Assembly: GCA_900473685.1 (NCBI GenBank)
Contig: UCNE01000002.1
Location: 1-64,000 of the forward strand
Length of the DNA: 64,000 nucleotides
Origin: Hyphomicrobiales bacterium
GTDB lineage: Bacteria > Pseudomonadota > Alphaproteobacteria > Rhizobiales > Rhizobiaceae
Direction: 5' to 3'
Below the pieces are notes generated by a model that saw nothing but the letters and a program-made list of their open reading frames with translations, made no database searches and had not been told where the DNA came from. Shown here one piece after another: positions 52,780-62,017 of the stretch; the stretch's first letter is position 1; each line of letters opens with the position of its first letter. The position numbers and the translations under genes were made by a program.

Positions 52780-54410
52780 AGCAGGTCGACGATATAGGCG
52801 GAATCAAAACGCGAATCGAGCATGCCATAGGTCGAGCGCCAGCCGGCCGCCAGCCGCGATTCCAGGAACGCATCGGCAATCCGCCCTGCCCCGAGCCGGT
52901 AGAGTTCGGCGGCCGCGGCAGCCAGTGCCAGCTGCTCGACCAGCATGCGGGCGGCCCCTTCGTCACGCTCGCAGAGTGATGCCGCCGCACGCAGCACATC
53001 GACGGTTTTCTTGGCGGATGGGCCGAGATCGCGACTGATCACCTGGAACAGCAGTTCGAACAGATCCTTGCCACGGGTGAGCACGCGCAAAACGTCCAGC
53101 GCCATGACATTACCGGAGCCTTCCCAGATCGCATTGACCGGGGCTTCTCGATAATGCCGGGCGATCGGCCGTTCCTCGACATAACCGCTGCCGCCGATGC
53201 ACTCCATCGCCTCGGCGATCAGCCCGGGCGCAATCTTGCAGCTCCAGTATTTCGCAACCGGCGTCATGATCCGCGCATAGGCCGCGTCTTCCGCGCTGTC
53301 GCGTGCCTTGTCGAAGGCTTCGGCGAGACGGAACGACAATGCGCTGGCGGCTGCGACATCGAGCGCCATGTCGGCCAGAACCCGCGTCATCATCGGTTGC
53401 GCTACCAGCGGCTTGCCGGAGACCTTGCGGCCCCGCACATGATGCACGGCTTCGGCCAGCGACGCCCGCATCATGCCGGCGGAGGCCAGCGAGCAATCCA
53501 GCCGCGTCAGCGTCACCATGTCGAGAATAGTACGGATGCCCGCATCCGGCGAACCGAGCACGAAGCCGAACGTATCGGAGAATTCGACCTCGGATGACGC
53601 ATTCGAGCGGTTGCCGAGCTTGTCCTTCAGCCGCTGGAAACGCAGGCCATTGGCCGAGCCATCTTCGAGAAGACGCGGAACGAGGAAGCAGCCGAGACCA
53701 TCACGGGTTTGCGCCAGCATGACGAAGGCATCGCTCATCGGCGCCGACATGAACCACTTGTGGCCGTTGAGGCGATAGATCCCCTCACCAACGCGCTCAG
53801 CCGTCGAGGTGTTGGCGCGCACATCCGTGCCGCCCTGCTTTTCCGTCATGCCCATGCCGATGGTGACGGAGGCTTTCTGCATCCACGGCCGGTTGGACGA
53901 ATCATACTTTCGCGACAGGATCTTTGGCGCCCATTCCTTCTGGACAGCCGGAGACGCCGAGATCGCAGCCACCGAGGCGCTGGTCATGGTCAGCGGGCAA
54001 AGATGGCCGCATTCCAGCTGCGCCGTCAGATAGAAACGCAAGGCGCGCGCCTTGTGCGAGCGGCCGCGCTCGTCGGCGATGTTTTCCCAGGCAGACGCAT
54101 GCAGGCCTGACGTCACCGAACGGCGCATCAGCGCGTGCCAGGCGGGGTGGAATTCCACCTGATCCAGCCGCTCGCCGCGCGGCCCATGGGTGCGCAGCTT
54201 CGGCACGCCCTCATTGGCCATGCGCGCCAGATCCTGCGCCTCCGGTGAGGTCACGTAACGGCCGATCGTCTCGAAATCGTCGCGCAAAGTGCGCGGCATC
54301 GACGCGGCAATGTCGACCAGCAGCGGGTCGGAGCGGAAGGCATTGATCCCCGACCAGGGTTTCGGCTGGTTCAGATCGGCTAATTTCTGTTCGGTGCGGT
54401 TCAGAGTCAT
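52761..54410 (-). CDS. aidB: AidB-like acyl-CoA dehydrogenase family protein
   Basis: 549 aa. The long N-terminal part unique to AidB (about 1-180, LADLNQPKPWSGINAFRSDPLL ... GHLCPLTMTSASVAAI) precedes the FAD-binding acyl-CoA dehydrogenase core: KASVTIGMGMTEKQGGTDVRANTS, LNGHKWFMSAPMSDAFVMLAQT, and ECIGGSGYVEERPIARHYREAPVNAIWEGSGNVMALDVLR. The C-terminal helical domain binds DNA in E. coli AidB, part of the adaptive response to alkylation. It has no adjacent ada gene. Isovaleryl-CoA dehydrogenase activity is an older assignment. Confidence 0.92.
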   Translation of the reverse strand: MTLNRTEQKLADLNQPKPWSGINAFRSDPLLVDIAASMPRTLRDDFETIGRYVTSPEAQDLARMANEGVPKLRTHGPRGERLDQVEFHPAWHALMRRSVTSGLHASAWENIADERGRSHKARALRFYLTAQLECGHLCPLTMTSASVAAISASPAVQKEWAPKILSRKYDSSNRPWMQKASVTIGMGMTEKQGGTDVRANTSTAERVGEGIYRLNGHKWFMSAPMSDAFVMLAQTRDGLGCFLVPRLLEDGSANGLRFQRLKDKLGNRSNASSEVEFSDTFGFVLGSPDAGIRTILDMVTLTRLDCSLASAGMMRASLAEAVHHVRGRKVSGKPLVAQPMMTRVLADMALDVAAASALSFRLAEAFDKARDSAEDAAYARIMTPVAKYWSCKIAPGLIAEAMECIGGSGYVEERPIARHYREAPVNAIWEGSGNVMALDVLRVLTRGKDLFELLFQVISRDLGPSAKKTVDVLRAAASLCERDEGAARMLVEQLALAAAAAELYRLGAGRIADAFLESRLAAGWRSTYGMLDSRFDSAYIVDLLYPAAI

Positions 54411-54623
54411 GCCGCGTTTCTAACCCAAGTCCCCATGCTTAGGAACAGCAGCGGCACGGGATAAATGCTGCTTCCCGCAACAATTTCTCTGCGGTGCGCA
54501 AGGGCCACAAAACCGGTGCCACAAAAGCGTGGGTATGCGACGGGTTTGCACAGCCTTTGCCTTGCCGCGTGGCGCTGCAGTCATTATAGACCCTCGCAAC
54601 TTCACCAAATGAGGCGGCTCCCC

Positions 54624-55565
54624 ATGGATTTCTTTCCGCATCGCCACCTGCTCGGCATCAAGGGCCTGACCGAACAGGACATCACCGTCCTGCTCGACAG
54701 GGCCGACGAAGCCGTCAAGATTTCCCGCCAGAGAGAAAAGAAGACCACGACGCTGCGCGGCCTGACGCAGATCAACCTGTTCTTCGAAGCCTCGACGCGG
54801 ACACAATCCTCCTTCGAACTGGCCGGCAAGCGGCTGGGTGCCGACGTGATGAACATGTCGGTCAGCAACTCGTCGGTCAAAAAGGGCGAAACGCTGATCG
54901 ACACGGCGATGACGCTGAATGCGATGCACCCGGATGTGCTGGTCGTGCGCCATTCGTCCGCCGGTGCCGCCGCCTTGCTGGCCCAGAAGGTTTCTTGCTC
55001 AGTCGTCAATGCCGGCGACGGACAGCACGAGCATCCAACCCAGGCGCTGCTCGACGCGCTGACCATCCGCCGCGCCAAGGGCAAGCTGTCGCGCATCATC
55101 GTCGCCATCTGCGGCGACGTTTTACATTCGCGTGTTGCCCGCTCCAATATCCTTCTGCTGAACCAGATGGGCGCCCGCGTCCGCGTCGTTGCACCGGCAA
55201 CACTCCTCCCCTCCGGCATCGCCGACATGGGTGCCGAGGTCTACCATTCAATGGAAGAAGGCCTGAAGGATGCTGACGTGGTGATGATGCTGCGCCTGCA
55301 GCGCGAGCGCATGGCCGGTTCCTTCGTCCCGTCGGTGCGCGAATATTTCCGCTATTACGGGCTTGATGCCGAAAAGCTGAAGGCCGCCAAGGAAGACGCG
55401 CTCGTCATGCATCCCGGCCCGATGAACCGGGGCGTCGAAATCGCTTCCGAGATCGCCGATGGGCCGCAGAGCGTCATCGAGCAGCAGGTTGAAATGGGGG
55501 TTGCGGTGCGTATGGCCGTGATGGAAACGCTTCTTCTTTCGCAGAACCAGGGGCCACGCACATGA
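54624..55565 (+). CDS. pyrB: Aspartate carbamoyltransferase catalytic subunit
   Basis: 313 aa. It condenses carbamoyl phosphate and aspartate in pyrimidine synthesis. The carbamoyl-phosphate site is [23 protein letters not shown], the aspartate domain begins at [16 protein letters not shown], and [13 protein letters not shown] is near the C-terminus. The ATG at 54624 after GAGGCGG gives the usual length. No pyrI is seen. The stop overlaps the pyrC' start by 4 nt, as in the Pseudomonas-type pyrBC' pair whose enzyme is a dodecamer with a non-catalytic dihydroorotase-like partner. Confidence 0.97.
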   Translation: MDFFPHRHLLGIKGLTEQDITVLLDRADEAVKISRQREKKTTTLRGLTQINLFFEASTRTQSSFELAGKRLGADVMNMSVSNSSVKKGETLIDTAMTLNAMHPDVLVVRHSSAGAAALLAQKVSCSVVNAGDGQHEHPTQALLDALTIRRAKGKLSRIIVAICGDVLHSRVARSNILLLNQMGARVRVVAPATLLPSGIADMGAEVYHSMEEGLKDADVVMMLRLQRERMAGSFVPSVREYFRYYGLDAEKLKAAKEDALVMHPGPMNRGVEIASEIADGPQSVIEQQVEMGVAVRMAVMETLLLSQNQGPRT

Positions 55566-56851
55566 GCAACGCCCTTGTCCTGAAAAACCTGCGCATCATC
55601 GACCCCTCGCGCAACCTCGATGAGACCGGCGATATCATCGTTGAAAATGGTTTGATCGCTGCCGCGGGACAGGCTGCCCAGAACCAGGGCGCTCCAAAAG
55701 GCGCCGAGATCAAGGACTGCACCGGCCTCGTTGCCGTGCCCGGTCTGGTCGATGCCCGCGTCTTCGTCGGCGAACCCGGCGGCGAATATCGCGAAACCAT
55801 CGAATCCGCATCGCGGGCTGCCGCCGCCGGCGGCGTCACCTCGATCATCACCATGCCCGATACCGATCCTGTCATCGACGACATCGCGCTGGTGCAGTTC
55901 GTCCAGAAGACGGCGCGCGACAAGGCGCTGATCAATGTCTATCCGGCGGCGGCGCTGACCAAGCACCTCGACGGAGAAGAGATGACCGAGTTCGGCCTGC
56001 TGCGTGAAGCCGGTGCCGTCTGCTTCACCAATGGCCGCCGCCCCGTGCACGACACGCTCGTCCTTCGCCGCGCCATGACCTATGCCCGCGAATTCGGCGC
56101 TGTCATCTCGCTCGAGACGCGCGACAAATATCTCGGTGCCGATGGCGTCATGAATGAAGGGCTGCTCGCCAGCTGGCTTGGCCTTTCCGGTGTGCCGCGC
56201 GAAGCCGAAATCATTCCGCTGGAGCGCGATCTGCGCATCGCCGGACTGACCAAGGGCGCCTATCACGCGGCAAAGATCTCGCTGCCGGAATCGGCCGAGG
56301 CGATTGCTACCGCCCGCAAGCGCGGCGCCAACGTCACCTGCGGCATCTCGATCAACCATCTGACGCTGAACGAGAACGATATCGGCGAATACCGCACCTT
56401 CTTCAAGCTGTCGCCGCCGCTGCGCGGTGAAGACGATCGCGTTGCGATGGTAGAAGCGCTGGCCAATGGCACGATCGACATCATCGTCTCCTCACATGAT
56501 CCGCAGGACGTCGACACCAAGCGCCTGCCGTTTGCCGATGCTGCCGACGGCGCGATCGGGCTGGAGACCTTGCTGGCCGCGGCACTCCGCCTCCATCACA
56601 GCGGCACCGTGCCCCTGATGCGGCTGATCGATGCCATGTCCACCCGCCCAGCCCAGATTTTTGGGCTTGATGCCGGTACGCTGAAGCCAGGCGCCAAGGC
56701 CGACATCACGCTGATCGATCTGGAAGAGCCCTGGATTTTCGGCAAGGACGCGATCGTGTCCCGCTCGAAAAACACGCCGTTTGAAAATGCCCGCTTTACC
56801 GGCCGGGCCGTTCAAACCTATGTTGCCGGAAAACTGGTTCATTCGCTTTAA
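55562..56851 (+). CDS. pyrC: Dihydroorotase-like protein lacking zinc ligands (PyrC' type)
   Basis: 429 aa with the amidohydrolase fold of type I dihydroorotases. The zinc motif DxHxHxR-E-P-G reads [10 protein letters not shown], so both His are gone. The later catalytic DHAPH-type segment reads [11 protein letters not shown], and the usual central His region reads [10 protein letters not shown]. Conserved structure remains ([42 protein letters not shown]). This matches non-catalytic PyrC' partners that support PyrB assembly, coupled here by an ATGA overlap. Another, active pyrC should exist elsewhere in the genome. Confidence 0.92.
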   Translation: MSNALVLKNLRIIDPSRNLDETGDIIVENGLIAAAGQAAQNQGAPKGAEIKDCTGLVAVPGLVDARVFVGEPGGEYRETIESASRAAAAGGVTSIITMPDTDPVIDDIALVQFVQKTARDKALINVYPAAALTKHLDGEEMTEFGLLREAGAVCFTNGRRPVHDTLVLRRAMTYAREFGAVISLETRDKYLGADGVMNEGLLASWLGLSGVPREAEIIPLERDLRIAGLTKGAYHAAKISLPESAEAIATARKRGANVTCGISINHLTLNENDIGEYRTFFKLSPPLRGEDDRVAMVEALANGTIDIIVSSHDPQDVDTKRLPFADAADGAIGLETLLAAALRLHHSGTVPLMRLIDAMSTRPAQIFGLDAGTLKPGAKADITLIDLEEPWIFGKDAIVSRSKNTPFENARFTGRAVQTYVAGKLVHSL

Positions 56852-56864
56852 TTGAGCGCGTTGC

Positions 56865-56990
56865 TTGCCCTTCATCCGCCCTAGCGGGCACCTTCTCCCC
56901 GCAGACGAGGAGAAGGTAGAACGGCAAGCTTCGTCGTTCCCTCTCCCCACTTGCGGGGGGAGGATGAGGGCAATTTCCGCCGCGGCGGAA
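56865..56990. repeat. RIME-like palindromic intergenic repeat
   Basis: TTGCCCTTCATCC (56865-56877) pairs with GGATGAGGGCAA (56962-56973). Inside are CCTTCTCC/GGAGAAGG and CCCTCTCC/GGGGGGAGG arms. This is the size and wording (CATCCGCC, GGCACCTTCTCCCC) of rhizobial intergenic mosaic elements as I remember them. It is followed by the perfect palindrome TTCCGCCGCGGCGGAA at 56975-56990. It lies between pyrC' and plsY and may affect read-through. Confidence 0.8.
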
Positions 56991-57005
56991 TTGGGGAGGC
57001 AATAG

Positions 57006-57620
57006 GTGTCTGACATATTTTCCTGGCAACTCGGGCTGGCGCTGACGGCCGATGTTGCGATTTTCGGCTATCTGCTTGGCTCGATCCCCTTCGGCCTGAT
57101 CCTCACTCGCATGGCCGGGCTTGGCGATGTGCGAAAAATCGGCTCCGGCAATATCGGCGCAACCAATGTTCTGCGCACCGGCAACAAGAAGCTGGCGGCA
57201 GCGACGCTGCTACTGGATGCCCTGAAGGGAACTGCCGCTGCGGCAATTGCCTCACGCTGGGGGATCGAGGCGGGTATCGCTGCGGGCTTTGCCGCTTTCC
57301 TCGGCCATCTCTATCCTGTCTGGCTCGGCTTCAAGGGTGGCAAGGGCATAGCCACCTATATCGGCGTGCTGCTCGGACTGGCGCCGGTCATGGTTCTCGT
57401 GTTCGCCGCCATCTGGCTGACCTTGGCCAAGCTCACCCGCTACTCCTCCCTCGCGGCGCTGGTTGCAACGCTGATTGTTCCGGTTGTATTGTTGGCAACA
57501 GGCTATGGAAAGATCGGCCTGCTGTTCGTGGTGATGAGCATCATCACCTGGATCAAGCACCGGGCAAATATCCAACGGCTTTTGGCCGGCACGGAAGGCC
57601 GGATCGGGGAAAAGGGATAG
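57006..57620 (+). CDS. plsY: Acyl-phosphate glycerol-3-phosphate acyltransferase
   Basis: 204-aa inner-membrane enzyme, first acylation of phospholipid synthesis, partner of PlsX. It has five or so membrane helices and the three PlsY motifs: [28 protein letters not shown] and [17 protein letters not shown] at 57006 with GGGGAGGC upstream is the start. The gene lies after the RIME-like repeat and 6 bp before dprA. Confidence 0.96.
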   Translation: MSDIFSWQLGLALTADVAIFGYLLGSIPFGLILTRMAGLGDVRKIGSGNIGATNVLRTGNKKLAAATLLLDALKGTAAAAIASRWGIEAGIAAGFAAFLGHLYPVWLGFKGGKGIATYIGVLLGLAPVMVLVFAAIWLTLAKLTRYSSLAALVATLIVPVVLLATGYGKIGLLFVVMSIITWIKHRANIQRLLAGTEGRIGEKG

Positions 57621-57626
57621 GTCAGA

Positions 57627-58778
57627 ATGTCGAACGGCAGCGCAGGACGAAACGGGATTGCGCTTTCGGAACGACAAAGGATCGCCTGGCTGAGGCTGAT
57701 TCGCAGCGACAATGTCGGGCCTGCAACCTTTCGCGACCTGATCAATCATTTCGGCTCTGCAGAAACGGCACTTGAAATGCTGCCGGAACTATCCCGCCGC
57801 GGCGGCTCCACTCGTGCCATCCGGGTCGCCTCCACTGCCGAGGCAGAAAAGGAGCTTACCGCCGCCCACCGTTTCGGCGCCCGTTTCATCGGCATCGGCG
57901 AGCCCGATTATCCCCCCACCTTGCGCCAGATCGACGGCGCGCCACCGCTCCTTGCCGGCAAGGGCAATTCGGCCACCGGCACCGTCCCTTCTCTCGGCAT
58001 CGTCGGTTCGCGCAATGCCTCGATCAGCGGTGCGAAATTCGCGGCGATGATCTCGCGCGATGTCGGGCGGGCCGGATACTCCATCATATCGGGGTTAGCG
58101 CGGGGCATCGACACGGCAGCCCATCGCGCCAGCCTGGAGACAGGAACCATCGCAGCGCTGGCCGGTGGTTTGGATCAGCCCTATCCGCCCGAAAATATCG
58201 GCCTGCTGGACGAGATAACCGATGGCAATGGCCTGGCGATCAGCGAGATGCCGTTCGGCTGGGAACCGCGTGCCCGCGATTTCCCCCGGCGCAACCGGTT
58301 GATTGCCGGCGTCAGCCTCGGGCTTGCCGTCGTCGAAGCGGCCTCACGGTCCGGCTCGCTGATTACCGCGCGTTATGCCGCCGATTTTGGCCGGCTGGTC
58401 TTTGCCGTGCCAGGTTCGCCGCTCGACCCGCGCTGCCATGGCACCAACGGGCTTTTGAAGGATGGTGCGATCGTCACCACGGAAGCGGCGGACATATTGC
58501 AGGCGCTTGCACCGCTCAGCCGCATCGATCTGTTCACACCACCGCAGGCAGAAGAGCCGGGCGAACATGATGCGGGGCCGATGGCACCGCCGCCGAACGA
58601 GAACGATCGCGCGCAGATCACCGATGCACTGGGACCAACGCCCGTCGAGGTCGACGACATCATCCGCCACACCGGCCTTTCGGCATCGGCCGTCTATTTG
58701 GTGCTTTTAGAACTGGATCTTGCCGGACGGCTTCACCGGCATCCCGGCGGCCTTGTTTCCCTCAGCATTGGAGAATGA
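57627..58778 (+). CDS. dprA: DNA-processing protein DprA
   Basis: 383 aa. It loads RecA on incoming single-stranded DNA in transformation, and is widely kept in non-competent species. An N-terminal SAM-like domain (about 10-70) precedes the Rossmann domain: LGIVGSRNASISGAKFAAMISRDVGRAG, ISGLARGIDTAAHRASLETGTIAALAGGLDQPYPPEN, FPRRNRLIAGVSLGLAVVEAASRSGSLITARYAADFGR. A C-terminal winged helix (about 325-383, PTPVEVDDIIRHTGLSASAVYLVLLELDLAGRL) ends it. The start follows plsY by 6 bp, so the two are co-transcribed. Confidence 0.96.
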   Translation: MSNGSAGRNGIALSERQRIAWLRLIRSDNVGPATFRDLINHFGSAETALEMLPELSRRGGSTRAIRVASTAEAEKELTAAHRFGARFIGIGEPDYPPTLRQIDGAPPLLAGKGNSATGTVPSLGIVGSRNASISGAKFAAMISRDVGRAGYSIISGLARGIDTAAHRASLETGTIAALAGGLDQPYPPENIGLLDEITDGNGLAISEMPFGWEPRARDFPRRNRLIAGVSLGLAVVEAASRSGSLITARYAADFGRLVFAVPGSPLDPRCHGTNGLLKDGAIVTTEAADILQALAPLSRIDLFTPPQAEEPGEHDAGPMAPPPNENDRAQITDALGPTPVEVDDIIRHTGLSASAVYLVLLELDLAGRLHRHPGGLVSLSIGE

Positions 58779-58964
58779 CAGCTGCCTTTTGCCGGACAGG
58801 ATATCGCTGGCTTCGGCAAACGCCATTTCGATCAGGTAGCACAGCATATCGGCCCCTTCGTGGGCGGCGACGCCGCGAAGCTCTCCCAGCATATGCCTGA
58901 TATAGGCGACCTTTTCGCGAGCCTGTGCTTCTTTCCTGCCGGCCCCGGTTGAATTCGGAATCAT
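58707..58964 (-). CDS. Small conserved-type hypothetical protein
   Basis: 85 aa from the ATG at 58964 with CAGGGAA upstream. It is helical: EKVAYIRHMLGELRGVAAHEGADMLCYLIEMAFAEASDIL, then a polar tail ending KPSGKIQF. Similar short proteins are seen in many rhizobia, from memory; function unknown. Its last 72 bp overlap the end of dprA on the other strand. Confidence 0.75.
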   Translation of the reverse strand: MIPNSTGAGRKEAQAREKVAYIRHMLGELRGVAAHEGADMLCYLIEMAFAEASDILSGKRQLSFSNAEGNKAAGMPVKPSGKIQF

Positions 58965-59312
58965 CGGTTTTCCCTGTGGTGTACTCAAGACAGGCGCATG
59001 ATCGTCGAACGGAACACCATACAACACCGTTCGGTTGTGTTGGCATCCACCTCAAGACAAGGGTCCAGAAGCATCACCGGCTGCCAGTGTCCCATGAGTC
59101 AGATACTACACTCCAAAGACGATATCGCATTTATCTTTAATTGCAATACACATGTAATCCCCTATAAGTTGCATCACGTTGTGGTCGCTTATTTTGGACG
59201 CAGCACTTGACCGCAGACGAATCCCTGTCCATGTCGGGGCATCGATATTTCCCATTGTGCCGCCTCTCCCCGGCCTGGCACAGCTTTGAACGGTTGCTTT
59301 GAGAATATGACC
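58965..59312. promoter_or_regulatory. topA upstream region
   Basis: 348 bp with no supported gene. It contains AT-rich promoter-like sequence (TTGCAATACACATGTAATC near 59141-59159) and a possible hairpin around CGAACGG/CCGTTCG at 59006-59034. Other open frames lack start signals and homology. Confidence 0.45.
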
Positions 59313-62015
59313 ATGAATGTCGTCGTCGTGGAATCGCCTTCAAAGGCGAAGACCATCAACAAATATCTGGGGCCGGGTTACAAGGTTCTCGCCTCCTTCG
59401 GTCACGTCCGCGATTTGCCGGCCAAGGACGGCTCGGTTCTTCCGGAGGATGATTTTTCCATGCTCTGGGAAGTCAGCACCAAATCCGCCAAGCACATGAA
59501 AGATATTGCCGATGCCCTGAAATCGGCTGACCGCCTCATTCTCGCAACCGACCCGGACCGCGAAGGGGAAGCCATTTCCTGGCACGTGCTGGATCTTCTG
59601 AACAAGAAGAAGCTGATCGCCGGCAAGCCTGTCCAGCGCGTCGTCTTCAATGCGATCACCAAAAAGGCCGTGCTCGACGCGATGGCCAATCCGCGCGATA
59701 TCGATATCCCGCTGGTCGATGCCTACCTGGCGCGCCGGGCGCTCGATTATCTCGTCGGTTTCAACCTGTCGCCGGTTTTGTGGCGCAAGCTGCCGGGTGC
59801 CCGCTCGGCCGGCCGCGTGCAGTCTGTCACGCTGCGCCTCGTCTGCGACCGCGAAAGCGAAATCGAGCGTTTCGTATCCGAGGAATACTGGAACCTTTCG
59901 GCGCTTTTGAAGACACCGCGTGGCGATGAGTTCGAAGCCCGCCTGGTTTCCACCGGCGGCAACCGCCTGCCTCCGCGCGGCGTGACCAATGGGGAAGACG
60001 CCGGCAAACTGAAAGCCTTGCTCGAAGGGGCCGCCTATACCGTCGAGAGCATCGAAGCCAAGCCGGTCAAGCGCAATCCGTCGCCGCCCTTCACCACCTC
60101 GACACTGCAGCAGGCCGCCTCCTCCAAGCTCGGGTTTTCGGCATCGCGCACCATGCAGGTGGCGCAGAAGCTCTATGAAGGCGTGGAACTTGGCGGCGAA
60201 ACCGTCGGTCTCATTACCTATATGCGTACCGACGGTGTGCAGATGGCACCGGAAGCGATAGACGCTGCACGCAGCGCCATCGGCGACCAGTTCGGCAGCC
60301 GTTACGTGCCGGACAAGGCCCGTATCTATTCGACCAAGGCGAAAAATGCCCAGGAAGCGCACGAAGCGATCCGCCCGACCGACTTCACCCGCATTCCTGA
60401 CCATGTGCGCAAGTTTCTCGATGCCGATCAACTGCGTCTCTACGACCTGATCTGGAAGCGCGGCATTGCCAGCCAGATGGCGTCAGCCGAAATCGAGCGG
60501 ACCACCGCCGAGATCACCGCCGACAACAAGGGTGACAAGGCTGGCCTGCGGGCCGTTGGCTCGGTCATCCGTTTCGACGGCTTCATTGCGGCCTATACCG
60601 ATGCCAAGGAAGATGGCGAGCAGAGCGACGGAGACGACGAGGATGGCCGTCTCCCCGAAATCAACGCGCGCGAAAACCTCGCCAAGCAAAAGATCAACTC
60701 GACCCAGCACTTCACCGAGCCGCCGCCGCGCTATTCGGAAGCATCGCTGATCAAGAAGATGGAAGAACTCGGCATCGGCCGCCCTTCCACCTATGCCGCG
60801 ACCGTAACGACGCTGCTTGATCGCGAATACATCGTCAACGACAAGCGCAAGCTTATCCCCGAAGCCAAGGGCCGGCTGGTAACGGCTTTCCTTGAGAGCT
60901 TCTTTGCGCGTTACGTGGAGTATGATTTCACGGCGTCGCTGGAAGAAAAGCTCGACCAGATCTCTGCCGGCGAACTTGACTGGAAGGACGTTCTTCGCGA
61001 TTTCTGGAAGGATTTCTTCGCCCAGATCGAAGACACCAAGGAACTGCGTGTCACTAACGTGCTCGATGCGCTGAACGAAGAACTGGCACCGCTGGTCTTC
61101 CCCAAGCGCGAAGACGGCAGCGATCCGCGCATCTGCCAGGTCTGCGGTACCGGCAAGCTGTCGCTGAAGCTCGGCAAGTACGGCGCCTTTGTCGGCTGCT
61201 CGAACTATCCGGAGTGCAACTTCACCCGTCAGCTGTCATCCGACAGCAATGGCGGCGATGAAGCGGCAGTCTCGAACGAGCCACTGGCGCTCGGCAAGGA
61301 TCCGCATACGGGCGAGGAAATCACCCTGCGCTCCGGCCGCTTCGGCCCCTATGTCCAGCGCGGCGATGGCAAGGAGGCCAAGCGTTCGAGCCTGCCAAAG
61401 GGCTGGACACCGGCTAGTATCGATCATGAAAAGGCGCTCGCCCTCCTGTCGCTGCCGCGCGATATCGGCGCGCATCCGGAAACCGGCAAGATGATTTCGT
61501 CCGGCCTTGGCCGCTATGGACCGTTCATCCTGCACGATGGCAAGTACGCCAATGTCGAAAGCATCGAGGACGTGTTTTCGATCGGCCTCAACCGCGCCGT
61601 CTCCGTGCTTGCCGACAAGCAGGCCAAGGGACCTGGCGGACGCGGGGCCTCGGCTGCGCCGCTGAAGGAAGTCGGCGACCATCCTGATGGCGGACCGATT
61701 ACCGTCAAGGATGGCAAATACGGTCCTTACGTCAACTGGGGCAAGGTCAACGCGACATTGCCGAAAGGCAAAGACCCGGTATCGGTGACGATGGAAGATG
61801 CGTTGCTGCTGATCGCCGAGCGCATTGCCAAGGGTGGCATCAAGCCAGCCAAGGGCAAGGCAACCAAAGCCGCCGCCAAGCCCAAAGCCGCAGCGAAAAC
61901 CGATACAGCGGCCGCCAAATCGGCCAAGCCCAAGGCAGCGGCGAAACCGAAAGCCGCGGCAAAGCCAAAGGCTGCAGCCAAGCCCAAGACAGCTGCAAAA
62001 GCGAAGAAAGACTGA
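59313..62015 (+). CDS. topA: DNA topoisomerase I
   Basis: 900-aa type IA topoisomerase relaxing negative supercoils. The TOPRIM domain (VVVVESPSKAKTINKYLG, ILATDPDREGEAISWH), QSVTLRLVCDRESEIE, and the catalytic Tyr in LITYMRTDGVQM (near 310) are present. Zinc-ribbon ICQVCGTGKLSLKLGKYGAFVGCSNYPEC is followed by TopoI_C repeats (LRSGRFGPYVQRGDG, SSGLGRYGPFILHDG, VKDGKYGPYVNWG) and a Lys/Ala/Pro tail of about 50 residues (AKPKAAAKPKAAAKPK type). An in-frame ATG at 59307 is an equal start choice. rnr begins 2 bp after the stop. Confidence 0.97.
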   Translation: MNVVVVESPSKAKTINKYLGPGYKVLASFGHVRDLPAKDGSVLPEDDFSMLWEVSTKSAKHMKDIADALKSADRLILATDPDREGEAISWHVLDLLNKKKLIAGKPVQRVVFNAITKKAVLDAMANPRDIDIPLVDAYLARRALDYLVGFNLSPVLWRKLPGARSAGRVQSVTLRLVCDRESEIERFVSEEYWNLSALLKTPRGDEFEARLVSTGGNRLPPRGVTNGEDAGKLKALLEGAAYTVESIEAKPVKRNPSPPFTTSTLQQAASSKLGFSASRTMQVAQKLYEGVELGGETVGLITYMRTDGVQMAPEAIDAARSAIGDQFGSRYVPDKARIYSTKAKNAQEAHEAIRPTDFTRIPDHVRKFLDADQLRLYDLIWKRGIASQMASAEIERTTAEITADNKGDKAGLRAVGSVIRFDGFIAAYTDAKEDGEQSDGDDEDGRLPEINARENLAKQKINSTQHFTEPPPRYSEASLIKKMEELGIGRPSTYAATVTTLLDREYIVNDKRKLIPEAKGRLVTAFLESFFARYVEYDFTASLEEKLDQISAGELDWKDVLRDFWKDFFAQIEDTKELRVTNVLDALNEELAPLVFPKREDGSDPRICQVCGTGKLSLKLGKYGAFVGCSNYPECNFTRQLSSDSNGGDEAAVSNEPLALGKDPHTGEEITLRSGRFGPYVQRGDGKEAKRSSLPKGWTPASIDHEKALALLSLPRDIGAHPETGKMISSGLGRYGPFILHDGKYANVESIEDVFSIGLNRAVSVLADKQAKGPGGRGASAAPLKEVGDHPDGGPITVKDGKYGPYVNWGKVNATLPKGKDPVSVTMEDALLLIAERIAKGGIKPAKGKATKAAAKPKAAAKTDTAAAKSAKPKAAAKPKAAAKPKAAAKPKTAAKAKKD

Positions 62016-62017
62016 AC

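Noticed and set aside
61850-62010. Tandem DNA repeat at the end of topA
   Set aside because: It is the coding sequence of the Lys/Ala/Pro-rich tail common in topoisomerase I of high-GC bacteria.
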